A DNA stretch of 64,000 bases from positions 62,001 to 126,000 of the forward strand of contig CAZOAJ010000004.1 of assembly GCA_964577935.1 (NCBI GenBank), given 5' to 3'. Each line of letters begins with the position of its first letter. Within the stretch, counting starts at the first letter, position 1. Positions 1 to 9,662 of the stretch are shown in pieces. This DNA is from JABDGV01 sp964577935. GTDB taxonomy: Bacteria; Chlamydiota; Chlamydiia; Chlamydiales; FEN-1388. A program made the translations under genes and the position numbers. Under the pieces are notes generated by a model. It did not search any database. It worked only from the letters and a program-made list of their open reading frames with translations, and was not told where the DNA came from.

Positions 1-114
1 AGATGATCATAAGTCTTCTGCGTAATATGAGTTGTGTTATTCAAAAGATTTCAAGACACTCGCTAGAGAACCTCTACCTTAATAGAATTTACTCCAGGAT
101 GCTGAATAGAATGC

Positions 115-1392
115 TTAATTTATCGTGATCAGGTCCAATACACGTTCCAGCTGCCGGCTGAAATCAAGATGCTCAACGCTCTTTCGAATTGCTACTAATT
201 TTTCCACACGAGTATCAGATGGAGTTCCTCTAGGAACATGTTCAATAAAATCTAAAGCAGTCAGAATACACCCTTGTAATTCATCTGGACTATCTAGATT
301 TGAAAAAACCAATCCATTTTTAGCTCCGGATTTATCGTCAGCAGCGATGACTTCTGATCCCCCATTTTCTGATGAGCTAATGACAAAACAACCCATAGCA
401 AGGGCTTCAACAGTCACATTCGCAAAAGGATCATAGGTGGAAGGGATAACGCAAATATCTGATATAGCATAAAACTTCCAAACATCGGCCTGTCTTCCGT
501 AGAAATGAACCTTTTCACAAATATTAAGATCCAGTGCCATCCGTTTGAATAGCGCATCATGTCGGTCATGACCCACAACTAGAAGTTCAATATGATTCAA
601 TCCATTCGTTTCATGAAGAGCACTTATTGCCTGCATAAGGAGACCAAGCCCCTTGCGCTTCCACTCATGACCGATGAATAAGATTTTACATGTGGAAACA
701 TCAAGATTCAGACTTCGACAAATTTCGGCATACTCGTGAAAGGATCTTTGGAAATAGCTTTCCCAAGATTTCCACTCAACTCCGTTATGAATAACATGGA
801 TTTTTTTAGGATCCACAGAAGGATAATAATGTTCTATTTCACGGCGAACGAGATGTGAATTCACAATTAAATATTTTAAATCGGGCGACTCATAGGTCTC
901 TTTTTCACATCGCAAAATATATCGATGTAGTGGGTTGAATGAGAAAGAGATCCTCTTCCAAATTGAATCGGTCCCCTTTCGACGCTCTAAATAGGCTTTA
1001 TGACAACCATTTCCGGCTCTATAATACTTTTGCGGACATCTATTTCTAAAGAAACCAAAAACGACGTCTGGACGTTTTTTCCTCATGTAACGACTACACG
1101 CCCAATTAAAGAGAATGAGCTGCAGGAGGCTACTTGAATATTTAGAACATATTCTATGCACAGAAATAGGAGATACTACAGACTGTGATCCTGAATCTTT
1201 TCCACTTGAAGGGGTATTTAAATGGTCATTAACTCCATTAACACTTCGATATTTGAGTCCATCTGACATTTTTCCAAACCCAAGTATCTGAACCTCATCC
1301 CCCCGTAAAGCTAAAGCTTCCGCTATCTTTACACAGTACTTTTCCAAGCCCCCATGCCCTGATAGAGAGCCTTTAAGAAGCGCAATTTTCAC
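115..1392 (-). CDS. Glycosyltransferase family 4, WaaG-like
   Basis: A 425-residue GT-B glycosyltransferase, probably adding a sugar to LPS core or another envelope glycan on the cytoplasmic side of the inner membrane. The N-terminus (MKIALLKGSLSGHGGLEKYC) has the glycine-rich opening of GT4 enzymes. The segment around residues 118-140 (RAGNGCHKAYLERR) resembles the corresponding part of LPS core glucosyltransferase WaaG. The C-terminal donor-binding signature is EALAMGCFVISSSENGGSEV. It is the last gene of a same-strand run after cdaR, with a 66-base gap. Family assignment is firm; the exact sugar and acceptor are not known. Confidence 0.85.
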   Translation of the reverse strand: MKIALLKGSLSGHGGLEKYCVKIAEALALRGDEVQILGFGKMSDGLKYRSVNGVNDHLNTPSSGKDSGSQSVVSPISVHRICSKYSSSLLQLILFNWACSRYMRKKRPDVVFGFFRNRCPQKYYRAGNGCHKAYLERRKGTDSIWKRISFSFNPLHRYILRCEKETYESPDLKYLIVNSHLVRREIEHYYPSVDPKKIHVIHNGVEWKSWESYFQRSFHEYAEICRSLNLDVSTCKILFIGHEWKRKGLGLLMQAISALHETNGLNHIELLVVGHDRHDALFKRMALDLNICEKVHFYGRQADVWKFYAISDICVIPSTYDPFANVTVEALAMGCFVISSSENGGSEVIAADDKSGAKNGLVFSNLDSPDELQGCILTALDFIEHVPRGTPSDTRVEKLVAIRKSVEHLDFSRQLERVLDLITIN

Positions 1393-1458
1393 ATCTGATC
1401 CCGTAATTATTTTATTTCAAGCAGCGAGCATAAAGGATGTCCGAAATAGTTTTTGATA

Positions 1459-2715
1459 TCAGCCTTCTTGCTGAATAACGATTTTACCATCAAGAATCAC
1501 AGGGTAAATAACAAAGGGATGTCCCTTGCTTAAGTGGAGACTAAACCGTTGCATATATTCTCTAAATCGAGATCTAAAGTACTTTTCCCGTTGATCTTGG
1601 TGCTGCTTAAAGAGTTGCGAGTTATTTGCTCCAAACTCATGATCACGAAGAGCTTTAAGAAGCTGCTGAACATACGTTTCTTCGAGCTGATGCGGATCAA
1701 TAAACTGAACTTCCCATCTTGGCAAACCTTCGCCTATATTTTCCGGTGGAATAATAACAATCTCAAGCCGATCACGAACAACATCTAGGAAGAGCCGACT
1801 TACATCTGTTGCAAAAAAAGGTCCAGAGCAGACAGGAATATTATCATCGAATGATAAAAAGTCACTCTTACCCAAAGGCAGTGTTTTTGGATTAATCTTT
1901 TCAATTGTTGGTAGAGGATAAAACACACGGACAGGAATTCTACGGTCAAGAGGAAGCATTTCATTTCTTAGAAAGTCTACCCTCAAGTAACGAGCCTCAG
2001 GCCCATTAATTTCCTGCTTTAAATTATTAAGAAACGGGATCGAAATCTTTTTAGAGGAATCAGGAACGTAGTAACTCACCTCGTCAGCACCTGAGCCTTC
2101 TGCAGAGCGCAAGGCATCAAGTTCATTTTTGGTGATATCCGATAAATCAAGCGTAAGCTCAAGACCTTGCTCTTGCAAGTAGCGAACATCCTCTTCAGGC
2201 CCTGAAATGATATGAGTCAGCTTTTGAGGCCAAATATCCAAAAATTGATATCCTTCGGGAGGTTCGCCTCGTGGAGGTAAAACAAGTATAGGGATTTTTT
2301 CGGTTATCAAAGTACTTAATTGAATAACGAATTCACTATGAGAAAGCTGAGAGATATTTCTCATCAAGTCTATATCTGGATTTAGCGAAACCAAATTCTT
2401 CTTGCCGACCTGCACAATCCACTCATCGCCTTTATCCGAAGCGTCGATAACAATCTCAAAATCTTGTGGCTCGAGATGATCAACAACATCTTTTGTCCCG
2501 GTCAGCGTGAGCGTTAACTTTCGTTCAAGTATATTATTCGGCATTAAACCCCGAATCGTTTTGTCTGCCGGGAGATTAACGATTCTGATAGGGACCCGAG
2601 TAAAAACACGCGATGAAGTAATCGACTTGTTCACGACTGCCCATATTATGATAGCAGCAAGAACAGAAAAGATCTTTCGTTGAAAATTACCCGTGATTGC
2701 GTTTTTTAATCCCAT
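1459..2715 (-). CDS. cdaR: YbbR-domain protein, CdaA partner (CdaR)
   Basis: A 418-residue membrane-anchored protein with one N-terminal transmembrane helix (IFSVLAAIIIWAVV) and then YbbR-type beta domains facing the periplasm. The first domain, with IRIVNLPADKTIRGLMPNN, is typical of YbbR. In other bacteria CdaR binds and modulates the diadenylate cyclase CdaA, and the two genes are adjacent here. The frame stays open upstream to a TTG at 2751 inside cdaA. I prefer the ATG at 2715 because AAGG lies five bases before it and it begins just after the cdaA stop. The gene for phosphoglucosamine mutase (glmM), which often follows cdaR, is absent from this position. Confidence 0.85.
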   Translation of the reverse strand: MGLKNAITGNFQRKIFSVLAAIIIWAVVNKSITSSRVFTRVPIRIVNLPADKTIRGLMPNNILERKLTLTLTGTKDVVDHLEPQDFEIVIDASDKGDEWIVQVGKKNLVSLNPDIDLMRNISQLSHSEFVIQLSTLITEKIPILVLPPRGEPPEGYQFLDIWPQKLTHIISGPEEDVRYLQEQGLELTLDLSDITKNELDALRSAEGSGADEVSYYVPDSSKKISIPFLNNLKQEINGPEARYLRVDFLRNEMLPLDRRIPVRVFYPLPTIEKINPKTLPLGKSDFLSFDDNIPVCSGPFFATDVSRLFLDVVRDRLEIVIIPPENIGEGLPRWEVQFIDPHQLEETYVQQLLKALRDHEFGANNSQLFKQHQDQREKYFRSRFREYMQRFSLHLSKGHPFVIYPVILDGKIVIQQEG

Positions 2716-2723
2716 ATTGACCT

Positions 2724-3542
2724 TTATCCATCCCTCCAAGACCGAAACCAATCTTGAAGAGCAGATCGAACTCCACTCTCACTTTGGGGAGCAGTAAAAA
2801 TGCTTCGTATTATTCCCTTGAATCTATCAGCTTTAATTCCTCGCGTCATAATACCATCACGAGCAATCGAAACCTTGCCAGACTCCTCAGACACCACGAT
2901 ACTTAGGGCATCTGAATGCTGAGTGATCCCTAATGCCGCTCTATGCCGTGTTCCCATTGAACGAGTAATCTGTCCTGTATCATCTGCAAGTGGTAAAATG
3001 GCTGCAGCTGCAACAATTGTTATACCTCGAATGATAACAGCTCCATCATGCAAAGGAGAAGTCTGAGCAAAAATCGACTCAATGAGTTCACTTGTAAATT
3101 GAGCGTGAAGAGGAACTGCTTTATTAGCATATTCATCAAGCGAGTCTTGATTTTCAATGAGCACCAAAGCTCCGATTCGCCTTTCAGACATTCGGTAGAT
3201 AGAGTTTGAAAGAGAATCCAAAAAACGATCAAACTCACTTAACTTCTCATACTTCTTTCCCTTCACAGAAAGCTTAGATAGCGCTAACCGAATTTCAGGC
3301 TGAAAAATAATCAATATCGCAATTACAGCAACATTAACGAAATTTCTCATAATGCTTTCAAGAACAGGAAAATGAAGCCAGTTAGCTAACATGAAAAGAG
3401 ACAAAAACACGATAATGCCAAGGATCAAGTCCATAGCTCGAGTATTATAGAAAAAGGATAAAAGGTAGTAGATTACTAAGGTAATTAGCAAAACTTCGAG
3501 CGCAGGAATAAGATATTGACCGATCGCTAAGAGAAGTTGCAT
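2724..3542 (-). CDS. cdaA: Diadenylate cyclase CdaA (c-di-AMP synthase)
   Basis: A 272-residue enzyme that condenses two ATP into cyclic di-AMP at the inner membrane. Residues 1-80 hold three hydrophobic helices. The DAC domain follows with both catalytic signatures: SPLHDGAVIIRG (DGA motif) and GTRHRAALGITQHSDA (RHR motif). Length and layout match CdaA/DacA rather than DisA. The gene lies 54 bases after an unknown gene and 8 bases before the preferred cdaR start, so cdaA and cdaR are probably co-transcribed. Chlamydiae are known to make c-di-AMP, which mammalian STING detects. Confidence 0.95.
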   Translation of the reverse strand: MQLLLAIGQYLIPALEVLLITLVIYYLLSFFYNTRAMDLILGIIVFLSLFMLANWLHFPVLESIMRNFVNVAVIAILIIFQPEIRLALSKLSVKGKKYEKLSEFDRFLDSLSNSIYRMSERRIGALVLIENQDSLDEYANKAVPLHAQFTSELIESIFAQTSPLHDGAVIIRGITIVAAAAILPLADDTGQITRSMGTRHRAALGITQHSDALSIVVSEESGKVSIARDGIMTRGIKADRFKGIIRSIFTAPQSESGVRSALQDWFRSWRDG

Positions 3543-3596
3543 GTACTATAGAAAACACCTCACTTTAGGAGATACACCCTACGTATTTTCGATTAA

Positions 3597-4718
3597 CTAA
3601 TCAAGTGAAAGTGGCACAGTAAATGGAAGTTTTTTTGCTATAATCATTCGATAGTATTGCAGACTGCTACTAAATATAGGATGCTTTGGGTTTGGCGCCG
3701 CAGGCGTTAAGTAATTAGGAATTAAATCCTCAAAAAGGACATCAACAATTTCTGAAAACCGATCAACGCCGTGCTCTTTTATTTTTGAATTAGACAACAA
3801 GACTTTTTTCTTCTCATTACTAATATTGACCCCATTTTCCTTGGATACATCATCCAAGATACTTCTAAAAAGAAATTCTCGCGCATTATAACAAGGAGAC
3901 TTCGAATTTACTTTAGACAAATCCGATTTGTTAAAAAGATTAAACAAATCACAAGACTTTTGATATTGACAAATCTTACCCAAAATATTGGCCTCACATG
4001 GAGATAAGGAGGGATGTGAAATAAAAGAAATAAAAGCAGAAAATGCATCTCGATCGGCAATAATCGCTTTATATTCGGTCCCTAACAGGCACGACTCCAA
4101 AAGCTTAGGGTCATCCTTTGCCGTATCATTCAAAACGAGACATACTGCCTGATACGCAATTTCCTCAATTCCAACTGCAGCCGTTAAATTTTTATTATCT
4201 AAAAACTCCTTTAAAACAAGAAAAGCAGCACAATGCTCATCATGACTAAACTCTTTTAGAGCGATTGCAAAAAAATTTTTTTGCTCTGAAACATTTGGCC
4301 TAACTTTATCAAAAATTTTCTTTGTTATTTTAGGCACAATATCAGTGTAATTTATAGCCACGGCTGAAGCATTCAGCTCATTCGATGCTAAAGATTGGAT
4401 AAAATTGATGTAGGGTTTAATACCCTCATTTCCCAATAAGGCGTTTACCTTTTTTACTTTTATCAAGCCTCCACGTGGGCTATTCGGCAATTTTTCATCG
4501 CCAGGGACAGACAGCTGTATTTTACCGATAAGGCTTGAAAGATCGTTTATTTGATTTTTTTCTTGTTGTTGCTCATGCACTTGCTCATATACTTGCTGGC
4601 ACACCAAGGACTCCTTGGAGAGCTGTGGTGAGCTCTGATCTTGAGCATCTTCCAAGCAAGTCAAGACTTGCTGCAGCGAAGTGGAATATTCTGGGCGATT
4701 ATCGATTGGAGATGACAT
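3597..4718 (-). CDS. Hypothetical protein between folP and cdaA
   Basis: A 373-residue protein that I do not recognise. There is no signal peptide or transmembrane segment. The first 55 residues are polar and Gln-rich (VYEQVHEQQQEKNQ) and look disordered. The rest looks alpha-helical with alternating hydrophobic and charged residues, and several cysteines are scattered through it. It starts 6 bases after folP, so it probably belongs to the exonuclease-folP-cdaA-cdaR unit. A soluble effector or a lineage-specific chlamydial protein are both possible, and nothing in the sequence decides between them. Confidence 0.6.
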   Translation of the reverse strand: MSSPIDNRPEYSTSLQQVLTCLEDAQDQSSPQLSKESLVCQQVYEQVHEQQQEKNQINDLSSLIGKIQLSVPGDEKLPNSPRGGLIKVKKVNALLGNEGIKPYINFIQSLASNELNASAVAINYTDIVPKITKKIFDKVRPNVSEQKNFFAIALKEFSHDEHCAAFLVLKEFLDNKNLTAAVGIEEIAYQAVCLVLNDTAKDDPKLLESCLLGTEYKAIIADRDAFSAFISFISHPSLSPCEANILGKICQYQKSCDLFNLFNKSDLSKVNSKSPCYNAREFLFRSILDDVSKENGVNISNEKKKVLLSNSKIKEHGVDRFSEIVDVLFEDLIPNYLTPAAPNPKHPIFSSSLQYYRMIIAKKLPFTVPLSLD

Positions 4719-4724
4719 ATGAAC

Positions 4725-5546
4725 TTACATTGAGTTTAAAGTAATAGCGTATGATATACGATTACTCATTTCTTGCAGAACCTTTCTTGCTTGAACATGA
4801 GCTAGAACATCATGAACACGTATAATGTCCACCCGCTTCATAATCAGAAAGGAATCAAGTGCTAAGGTTGGAGGAAGAGATTGATCAACAGTCGTATTGG
4901 ATAAACCGCGAATAAACGTTTTTCTTGAAATACCATAAAGAAGAGGGAATCCTAAGGCCTGTAATTGCTCTACGTGAACTATGAGATCAAGATTATCTTC
5001 AAGCTTTTTACCGAAACCAATCCCTGGGTCTAAAATGATCGCATCTGCATTCATTCCTTCATCAAGAAGAAGATTAATCTGTTGTTGTAAAAATGAAATA
5101 ACACCTTTAACTACCCCTTCTGGGTAAACTGGGCTTACTTGCATGGATTTTGGTAGCCCTTGCATATGCATTACTACAATACGACACCCTGCAGACCGAG
5201 CAAGCCGCCTCATAAAGGGATCTACAAAACCCGTGATGTCATTTATAATTGAGGCTCCATAATCAACAGCCTTTGCAGCAACCTCAACATGCCTTGTATC
5301 TATTGATATAGGAATCGAAATCAACCCACTTAATGCTTTTAGAACCGGAACAACCCTTTGAATCTCTTCTTCAACAGAAATGGGATCAGCACCTGGCCTC
5401 GTCGACTCCCCTCCTATATCAAGGATATCGGCACCTTCAGCCTGAATTTGCAAAGCTCTCGCTACCGCTTCCTGAACATTCAAGCACCGTGATCCTGGAT
5501 AAAATGAATCTGAAGTTAGATTTAAAATTCCCATGATCTTGGTCAT
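4725..5546 (-). CDS. folP: Dihydropteroate synthase
   Basis: A 273-residue folate-biosynthesis enzyme that joins p-aminobenzoate (or a substitute) to dihydropterin pyrophosphate in the cytoplasm. Diagnostic motifs are MGILNLTSDSFYPGSRC at the N-terminus, DIGGESTRPGADP, the SIDTRHVEVA strand, NDITGF, ILDPGIGFGK and the terminal IIRVHDV. The frame is open upstream to a TTG at 5597 inside the exonuclease gene. I chose the ATG at 5546 because AAGG lies five bases before it and the DHPS fold begins right after it. It is followed after 6 bases by an unknown gene. Confidence 0.93.
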   Translation of the reverse strand: MTKIMGILNLTSDSFYPGSRCLNVQEAVARALQIQAEGADILDIGGESTRPGADPISVEEEIQRVVPVLKALSGLISIPISIDTRHVEVAAKAVDYGASIINDITGFVDPFMRRLARSAGCRIVVMHMQGLPKSMQVSPVYPEGVVKGVISFLQQQINLLLDEGMNADAIILDPGIGFGKKLEDNLDLIVHVEQLQALGFPLLYGISRKTFIRGLSNTTVDQSLPPTLALDSFLIMKRVDIIRVHDVLAHVQARKVLQEMSNRISYAITLNSM

Positions 5547-5574
5547 ATGAGCCTTATAGAAAAAATTATTCGTC

Positions 5575-6162
5575 TTATCTTTTGGAGGGGAACCCAACCA
5601 CGGCTTCGTAGCACTTCAAGAGGTGATCTACCCCATTCATGGCCCTATGTGGTTTTTGTTCAGTAGGCAACCCAAGACGTTTTGCAATCTGATCTTTAGA
5701 AAGAACAAACCCTTTCTTGAGCTCTTCTTCAGAAATCCATTCGCGAACAGAGCGAACCCAGTACATGGAAGCTAAATCAAGCCAATGATAAGGCCATTGC
5801 CTTTTTTCTTGTTCATATGTCTCAACAATAAGCGAAAAAAAAGCACGATCGAAAGAAGGGTTTTGGCAAATAAAAACTGAAGTCCCTCGTACAATTCGCA
5901 GAGAGGTAAAAAAATCAATAATTTCGCTAGAGACTTTCTTGATATCTTTTGCATTCAGTAGTTCGTCTCGTGAAAATCCATTTATCGCTATAGCTCCTGG
6001 ATCTCTTTGAAGCCAATTTTCATCACTAATTGCAATATTCGATTGATATTGCCCTTTTTCCTCGCCTTGAGATAAATCAACAATTTTTATCGCGATTTCA
6101 ATCGGATAATGAGATCGAAAGTCAAGCCCCGTCGTCTCCGTGTCAAGAAATATACCAAGCAT
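5575..6162 (-). CDS. DEDDh 3'-5' exonuclease (DnaQ/oligoribonuclease-like)
   Basis: A 195-residue exonuclease of the RNase T/DnaQ superfamily. It has ExoI (FLDTETTGLDF), ExoII (NPSFDRAFFS) and ExoIII of the DEDDh type (HRAMNGVDHL), which supply the four metal-binding acidic residues and the catalytic histidine. It is close in size to stand-alone DnaQ-like exonucleases and has no extra domain. It is the first gene of the minus-strand run into folP and cdaA-cdaR. Whether it degrades DNA or short RNA cannot be read from the sequence. Confidence 0.85.
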   Translation of the reverse strand: MLGIFLDTETTGLDFRSHYPIEIAIKIVDLSQGEEKGQYQSNIAISDENWLQRDPGAIAINGFSRDELLNAKDIKKVSSEIIDFFTSLRIVRGTSVFICQNPSFDRAFFSLIVETYEQEKRQWPYHWLDLASMYWVRSVREWISEEELKKGFVLSKDQIAKRLGLPTEQKPHRAMNGVDHLLKCYEAVVGFPSKR

Positions 6163-6418
6163 ATAAACTCCAAGATCTCATTAAAGCACAAAAGATTAGT
6201 ACGTTATACAGTTCACTGCAAGAAATTGCTTTAAAATCGTATCGTAAAATCTAAAAAATCAAACAATTGTACAATTAATACTAGATCTATAGAAAATCTG
6301 CTGAACTGACTGCTCGGGGGAAGATAAAAACAAAATATCAGAGAGATATCTGTAAACGACCGTTTGAATTATTTTTGCTAATCCTCTACAATCATCGAAC
6401 ATATTTTTTTAAAACTAA

Positions 6419-6862
6419 ATGCTCACAACTGCGCAGATTCGAAGTCAGATTTATTCTACTCTGAAAGTACACGCAAGCCAAATATACAACGCAATCACCC
6501 ATATGAAAGTTCGGATGCGCTATCCTTATGCGCTTCCCTCTGACATTGGAACAAGCCTTGGACAATCCATAGACGATTCCATCACATTTCCTCTTCTTCT
6601 CAAAATACTTTCTAATCTCCAAGAGCCCCGATCTCTTGCTCGGTTTATGAATCGTGATAGAGCTGAAAAAAGCTTCATCTTGGCGACTCGGTGTGAACGA
6701 TTTACAACATCAACACTCTATTCCTTTCGCTTCAACGAAGGATGGATTGAATTCGAGCTTCATTTTGACGAAGAAGATAAACTACGTCGACTCTTCATTC
6801 TTCATAAAGAAATTGTCTCTTGCGATCGCATCGAAATCCCCCTCTCCAAAGAAGAGGATTAA
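6419..6862 (+). CDS. Conserved-looking small hypothetical protein
   Basis: A 147-residue soluble protein with no signal peptide. The N-terminal half is helical (MLTTAQIRSQIYSTLKVHAS) and contains an aromatic/proline patch (RMRYPYALPSD). The C-terminal half alternates hydrophobic and charged residues as in a beta-sheet (STLYSFRFNEGWIEFELHF). No catalytic motif is visible. It is divergent from the exonuclease gene and convergent with aconitase, so it is probably transcribed alone from the 256-base gap upstream. I do not recognise the family. Confidence 0.6.
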   Translation: MLTTAQIRSQIYSTLKVHASQIYNAITHMKVRMRYPYALPSDIGTSLGQSIDDSITFPLLLKILSNLQEPRSLARFMNRDRAEKSFILATRCERFTTSTLYSFRFNEGWIEFELHFDEEDKLRRLFILHKEIVSCDRIEIPLSKEED

Positions 6863-6879
6863 TCGTGTGATATATCCGG

Positions 6880-9132
6880 TTATATCGAAAGCAAATTGAG
6901 CGCAGAGCCACTCTTAAACCACTCTATCTGTAAAGCATTATAGGAATGCTTTAATTCAAAACGATCTTTCGTCCCATCACTGTGTACAACATCGATATAG
7001 AGCGGCTTTCCCGGTGCAAAATTCTTTAAATCGCGAATTGACACTCGATCATCTTCTCGAAATCGGTCATAATCTTCTTTATTCGCGAATGTCAGCGCAA
7101 GCATACCTTGTTTTTTTAGATTTGTTTCATGGATACGAGCAAAGCTTTTTACAATGATCGCCTTTCCACCTAAATACCTTGGTTCCATAGCAGCATGCTC
7201 CCTAGATGAGCCTTCTCCATAGTTCTCATCTCCTAAAGCAATCCAGCCGATGCCCTGGTTCTTATACCATCTCGCTGATTGAGCAAAAGTAAGCATTTCT
7301 CCAGAGAGAATATTAATCCCACGTCCGACCTCGTCACGAAAGGCGTTTACAGCACCAATAAACAAGTTGTCTGAAATCTTATCTAGATGACCTCGATATT
7401 TAAGCCATTTCCCCGCAGGCGATATGTGATCTGTTGTACATTTACCTTGCGCCTTCACCAAGATGTACATATCTTCAAAATCTTTCCCATTCCAGGGCTC
7501 AAAAGCCTTTAATTCCTGAAGCCGTTCACTCTTTGTATCAATTTTTACATGCACATGAGAACTTTCTTCTGCAGGGGAAATATACCCAAATGCCCCTTGC
7601 TCAAACCCTTGATGAGGCAATTCATCTCCGGCAGGAGCTTTAAGGTAAACCTCCTTACCATCTTTGGTAATAAGAGGGTCTGTAAGAGGGTTAAAGCTGA
7701 GTTTTCCTGCAAGCGAAAGAGCGACAACAACTTCAGGACTTGTTACAAATGAATGAGTTCCAGGATTCGCATCATTTCGTCCTGAGAAATTACGATTATA
7801 CGAAGTCACTATCGTATTTTTTTCGCCATAAGAGACATCGGAGCGTTTCCATTGACCAATGCATGGACCACAAGCGTTGGCTAATACAATACCTCCTATC
7901 GCTTCAAGCGCTTCAAGCTGTCCATCTCGCGCAATTGTCTGATGAATTTGCTCAGATCCAGGAGTTATTGTAAGGGGACATTTTGCTTTGAGGCCATGTT
8001 TAATCGCCTGTCGGGCAATAGATGCCGCACGTTCAATATCTTCATAGCTCGAATTCGTACAAGAACCAATAAGGGCAACTTTGATCGTGTCAGGATAGCT
8101 ATTTTCTCGAGCTGCATTTTTAAGCTCTGAAAGCTTCCACATTTTGTCTGGAGAATAAGGCCCGTTGATATGAGGCTCTAGCTCATCAAGATCTATCTCA
8201 ATTACTTTGTCGTAAAATCGATCAGGATCTTCTTCAACTTCCTGATCGGGAATGAGTTCTGAACAAATTTTATACGCTTCAAGAGCAACATCTTTCCGTC
8301 CTGTAGCCTCAAGGTATACCTTCATTTTTTCGTCAAATGGGAATATGGAGGTCGTAGCTCCAATCTCAGCTCCCATATTGCAAATGGTTCCCTTGCCTGT
8401 ACATGAAATACTTCTTGCCCCTGGACCAAAATATTCTATGATGGCATCGGTTCCCCCTTTGACGGTCAACATCCCGGAAACTCTCAAGATAACGTCCTTA
8501 GGAGATGTCCATCCATGCAACGAACCTTTCAGATGGACACCTATAATTTTTGGAACTTTCAATTCCCAAGGAACCCCTGCCATTACATCGACTGCATCTG
8601 CACCCCCTACACCAATAGCAATCATTCCAAGACCACCTGCATTAGGGGTATGCGAGTCCGTTCCAACCATCATACCCCCCGGAAAAGCATAATTCTCAAG
8701 GACCACTTGATGAATGATTCCAGCTCCAGGCTCCCAAAAACCAATACCGTATTTATACGAAACCTGGCGTAGAAAATCATACACCTCATGACTTTCGCTT
8801 AAGGAACGATCCAAATCTCCAACTGCCCCAACCTCAGCTTGGATAAGATGGTCACAATGAACAGTGGATGGCACTACGACTCGATTTCTCCCCGACACCA
8901 TTAACTGCAATAGCGCCATCTGAGCTGTAGCATCCTGCATAGCAACTCGATCAGGTCGATATTCAGCGTAACTTTTACCTCTCAAGATAGCTGCAGGAGA
9001 TGGCGTGGTAAGGTGTGCAAATAAAATTTTCTCGCTGAGTGTCAACGGGCGACCAATTTTAGATCGAGCATCATCAACTTTTTGCTTAAAACTTGAATAA
9101 ACATTTTTTATGAGCTCCAAATCAAAAAGCAT
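6880..9132 (-). CDS. acnA: Aconitate hydratase, mitochondrial-type
   Basis: A 750-residue aconitase converting citrate to isocitrate in the TCA cycle, with a [4Fe-4S] cluster. Visible signatures are GTDSHTPNAGGLGMIAIGVG, the first cluster cysteine in LIGSCTNSSYEDI and the other two in NACGPCIGQW. The C-terminal swivel domain contains GDENYGEGSSREHAA. The length and the opening MLFDLELIKNVYSSFKQ fit the short mitochondrial-type aconitases rather than the roughly 890-residue AcnA/IRP1 type. Pathogenic Chlamydia lack aconitase, so this indicates a more complete TCA cycle. Confidence 0.95.
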   Translation of the reverse strand: MLFDLELIKNVYSSFKQKVDDARSKIGRPLTLSEKILFAHLTTPSPAAILRGKSYAEYRPDRVAMQDATAQMALLQLMVSGRNRVVVPSTVHCDHLIQAEVGAVGDLDRSLSESHEVYDFLRQVSYKYGIGFWEPGAGIIHQVVLENYAFPGGMMVGTDSHTPNAGGLGMIAIGVGGADAVDVMAGVPWELKVPKIIGVHLKGSLHGWTSPKDVILRVSGMLTVKGGTDAIIEYFGPGARSISCTGKGTICNMGAEIGATTSIFPFDEKMKVYLEATGRKDVALEAYKICSELIPDQEVEEDPDRFYDKVIEIDLDELEPHINGPYSPDKMWKLSELKNAARENSYPDTIKVALIGSCTNSSYEDIERAASIARQAIKHGLKAKCPLTITPGSEQIHQTIARDGQLEALEAIGGIVLANACGPCIGQWKRSDVSYGEKNTIVTSYNRNFSGRNDANPGTHSFVTSPEVVVALSLAGKLSFNPLTDPLITKDGKEVYLKAPAGDELPHQGFEQGAFGYISPAEESSHVHVKIDTKSERLQELKAFEPWNGKDFEDMYILVKAQGKCTTDHISPAGKWLKYRGHLDKISDNLFIGAVNAFRDEVGRGINILSGEMLTFAQSARWYKNQGIGWIALGDENYGEGSSREHAAMEPRYLGGKAIIVKSFARIHETNLKKQGMLALTFANKEDYDRFREDDRVSIRDLKNFAPGKPLYIDVVHSDGTKDRFELKHSYNALQIEWFKSGSALNLLSI

Positions 9133-9243
9133 ATAACACCAATAAATTATTTACTGATTTGCTATATACCCGATGAATGGGTCAAGTCAACAGAACTTTA
9201 ATGGAAGAGCTATAAGGAAATAAGGAAACAGAGATAAAAAAAA

Positions 9244-9619
9244 GGGAAAGCTATAAGCCGGATTCTGTGCACTATAGCAAAAGCTACAGCCGACGATCAT
9301 TTCTCTAAAGGACAGGGATCGCTCCCAGTCTCATGCACGTATTTTCTTTAAAAGGTATGTGAGGAGCCCACGCCTTTTAAATTTCGCTTGCATCGGGTAG
9401 GGTTTGTCGCGAGATACTGTCTCCAGTCCTCGGGAAAATTACTTCTCCGTTTCACCCTTAAAGAAGAGAGTGCTTAAAAGCACTCATCCTCTTCAGGTCT
9501 ACTTTCTGTTACACTTTCCGTAGCTTTACAGCCCCCAGTCTTTCACTGGTACCCGCTCCTTCGATGTCCAGACTTTCCTCTCCAAATCTATAATTCAGAG
9601 CGATCGTCCGCTTTCCCTT
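9244..9619 (-). ncRNA. rnpB: RNase P RNA, bacterial type A-like
   Basis: This is the catalytic RNA of RNase P, which matures tRNA 5' ends. Read on the minus strand, the 5' end GGGAAAGC pairs perfectly with the 3' end GCTTTCCC to form P1. The conserved 5' core GAGAGGAAAGTCTGGACA (9565-9582 region) is present, as are AGGGTGAAACGG (near 9450) and the 3' core ACAGAATCCGGCTTAT. A run of eight T residues follows P1 on the minus strand and should act as terminator. The length of about 376 nt is normal. The exact ends are set from the P1 pairing. Confidence 0.95.
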
Positions 9620-9629
9620 AAAAGTGGCC

Positions 9630-9655
9630 ACTTGAGCTCTGTAAAGAACTCAAGT
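9630..9655 (-). terminator. Hairpin after the CdsZ-like gene
   Basis: On the minus strand, ACTTGAG and CTCAAGT form a perfect 7-bp stem starting 7 bases after the CdsZ-like stop codon. A TTTT follows about ten bases later. It may terminate the upstream gene, or allow partial read-through into rnpB. Confidence 0.5.
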
Positions 9656-9662
9656 TAGACAT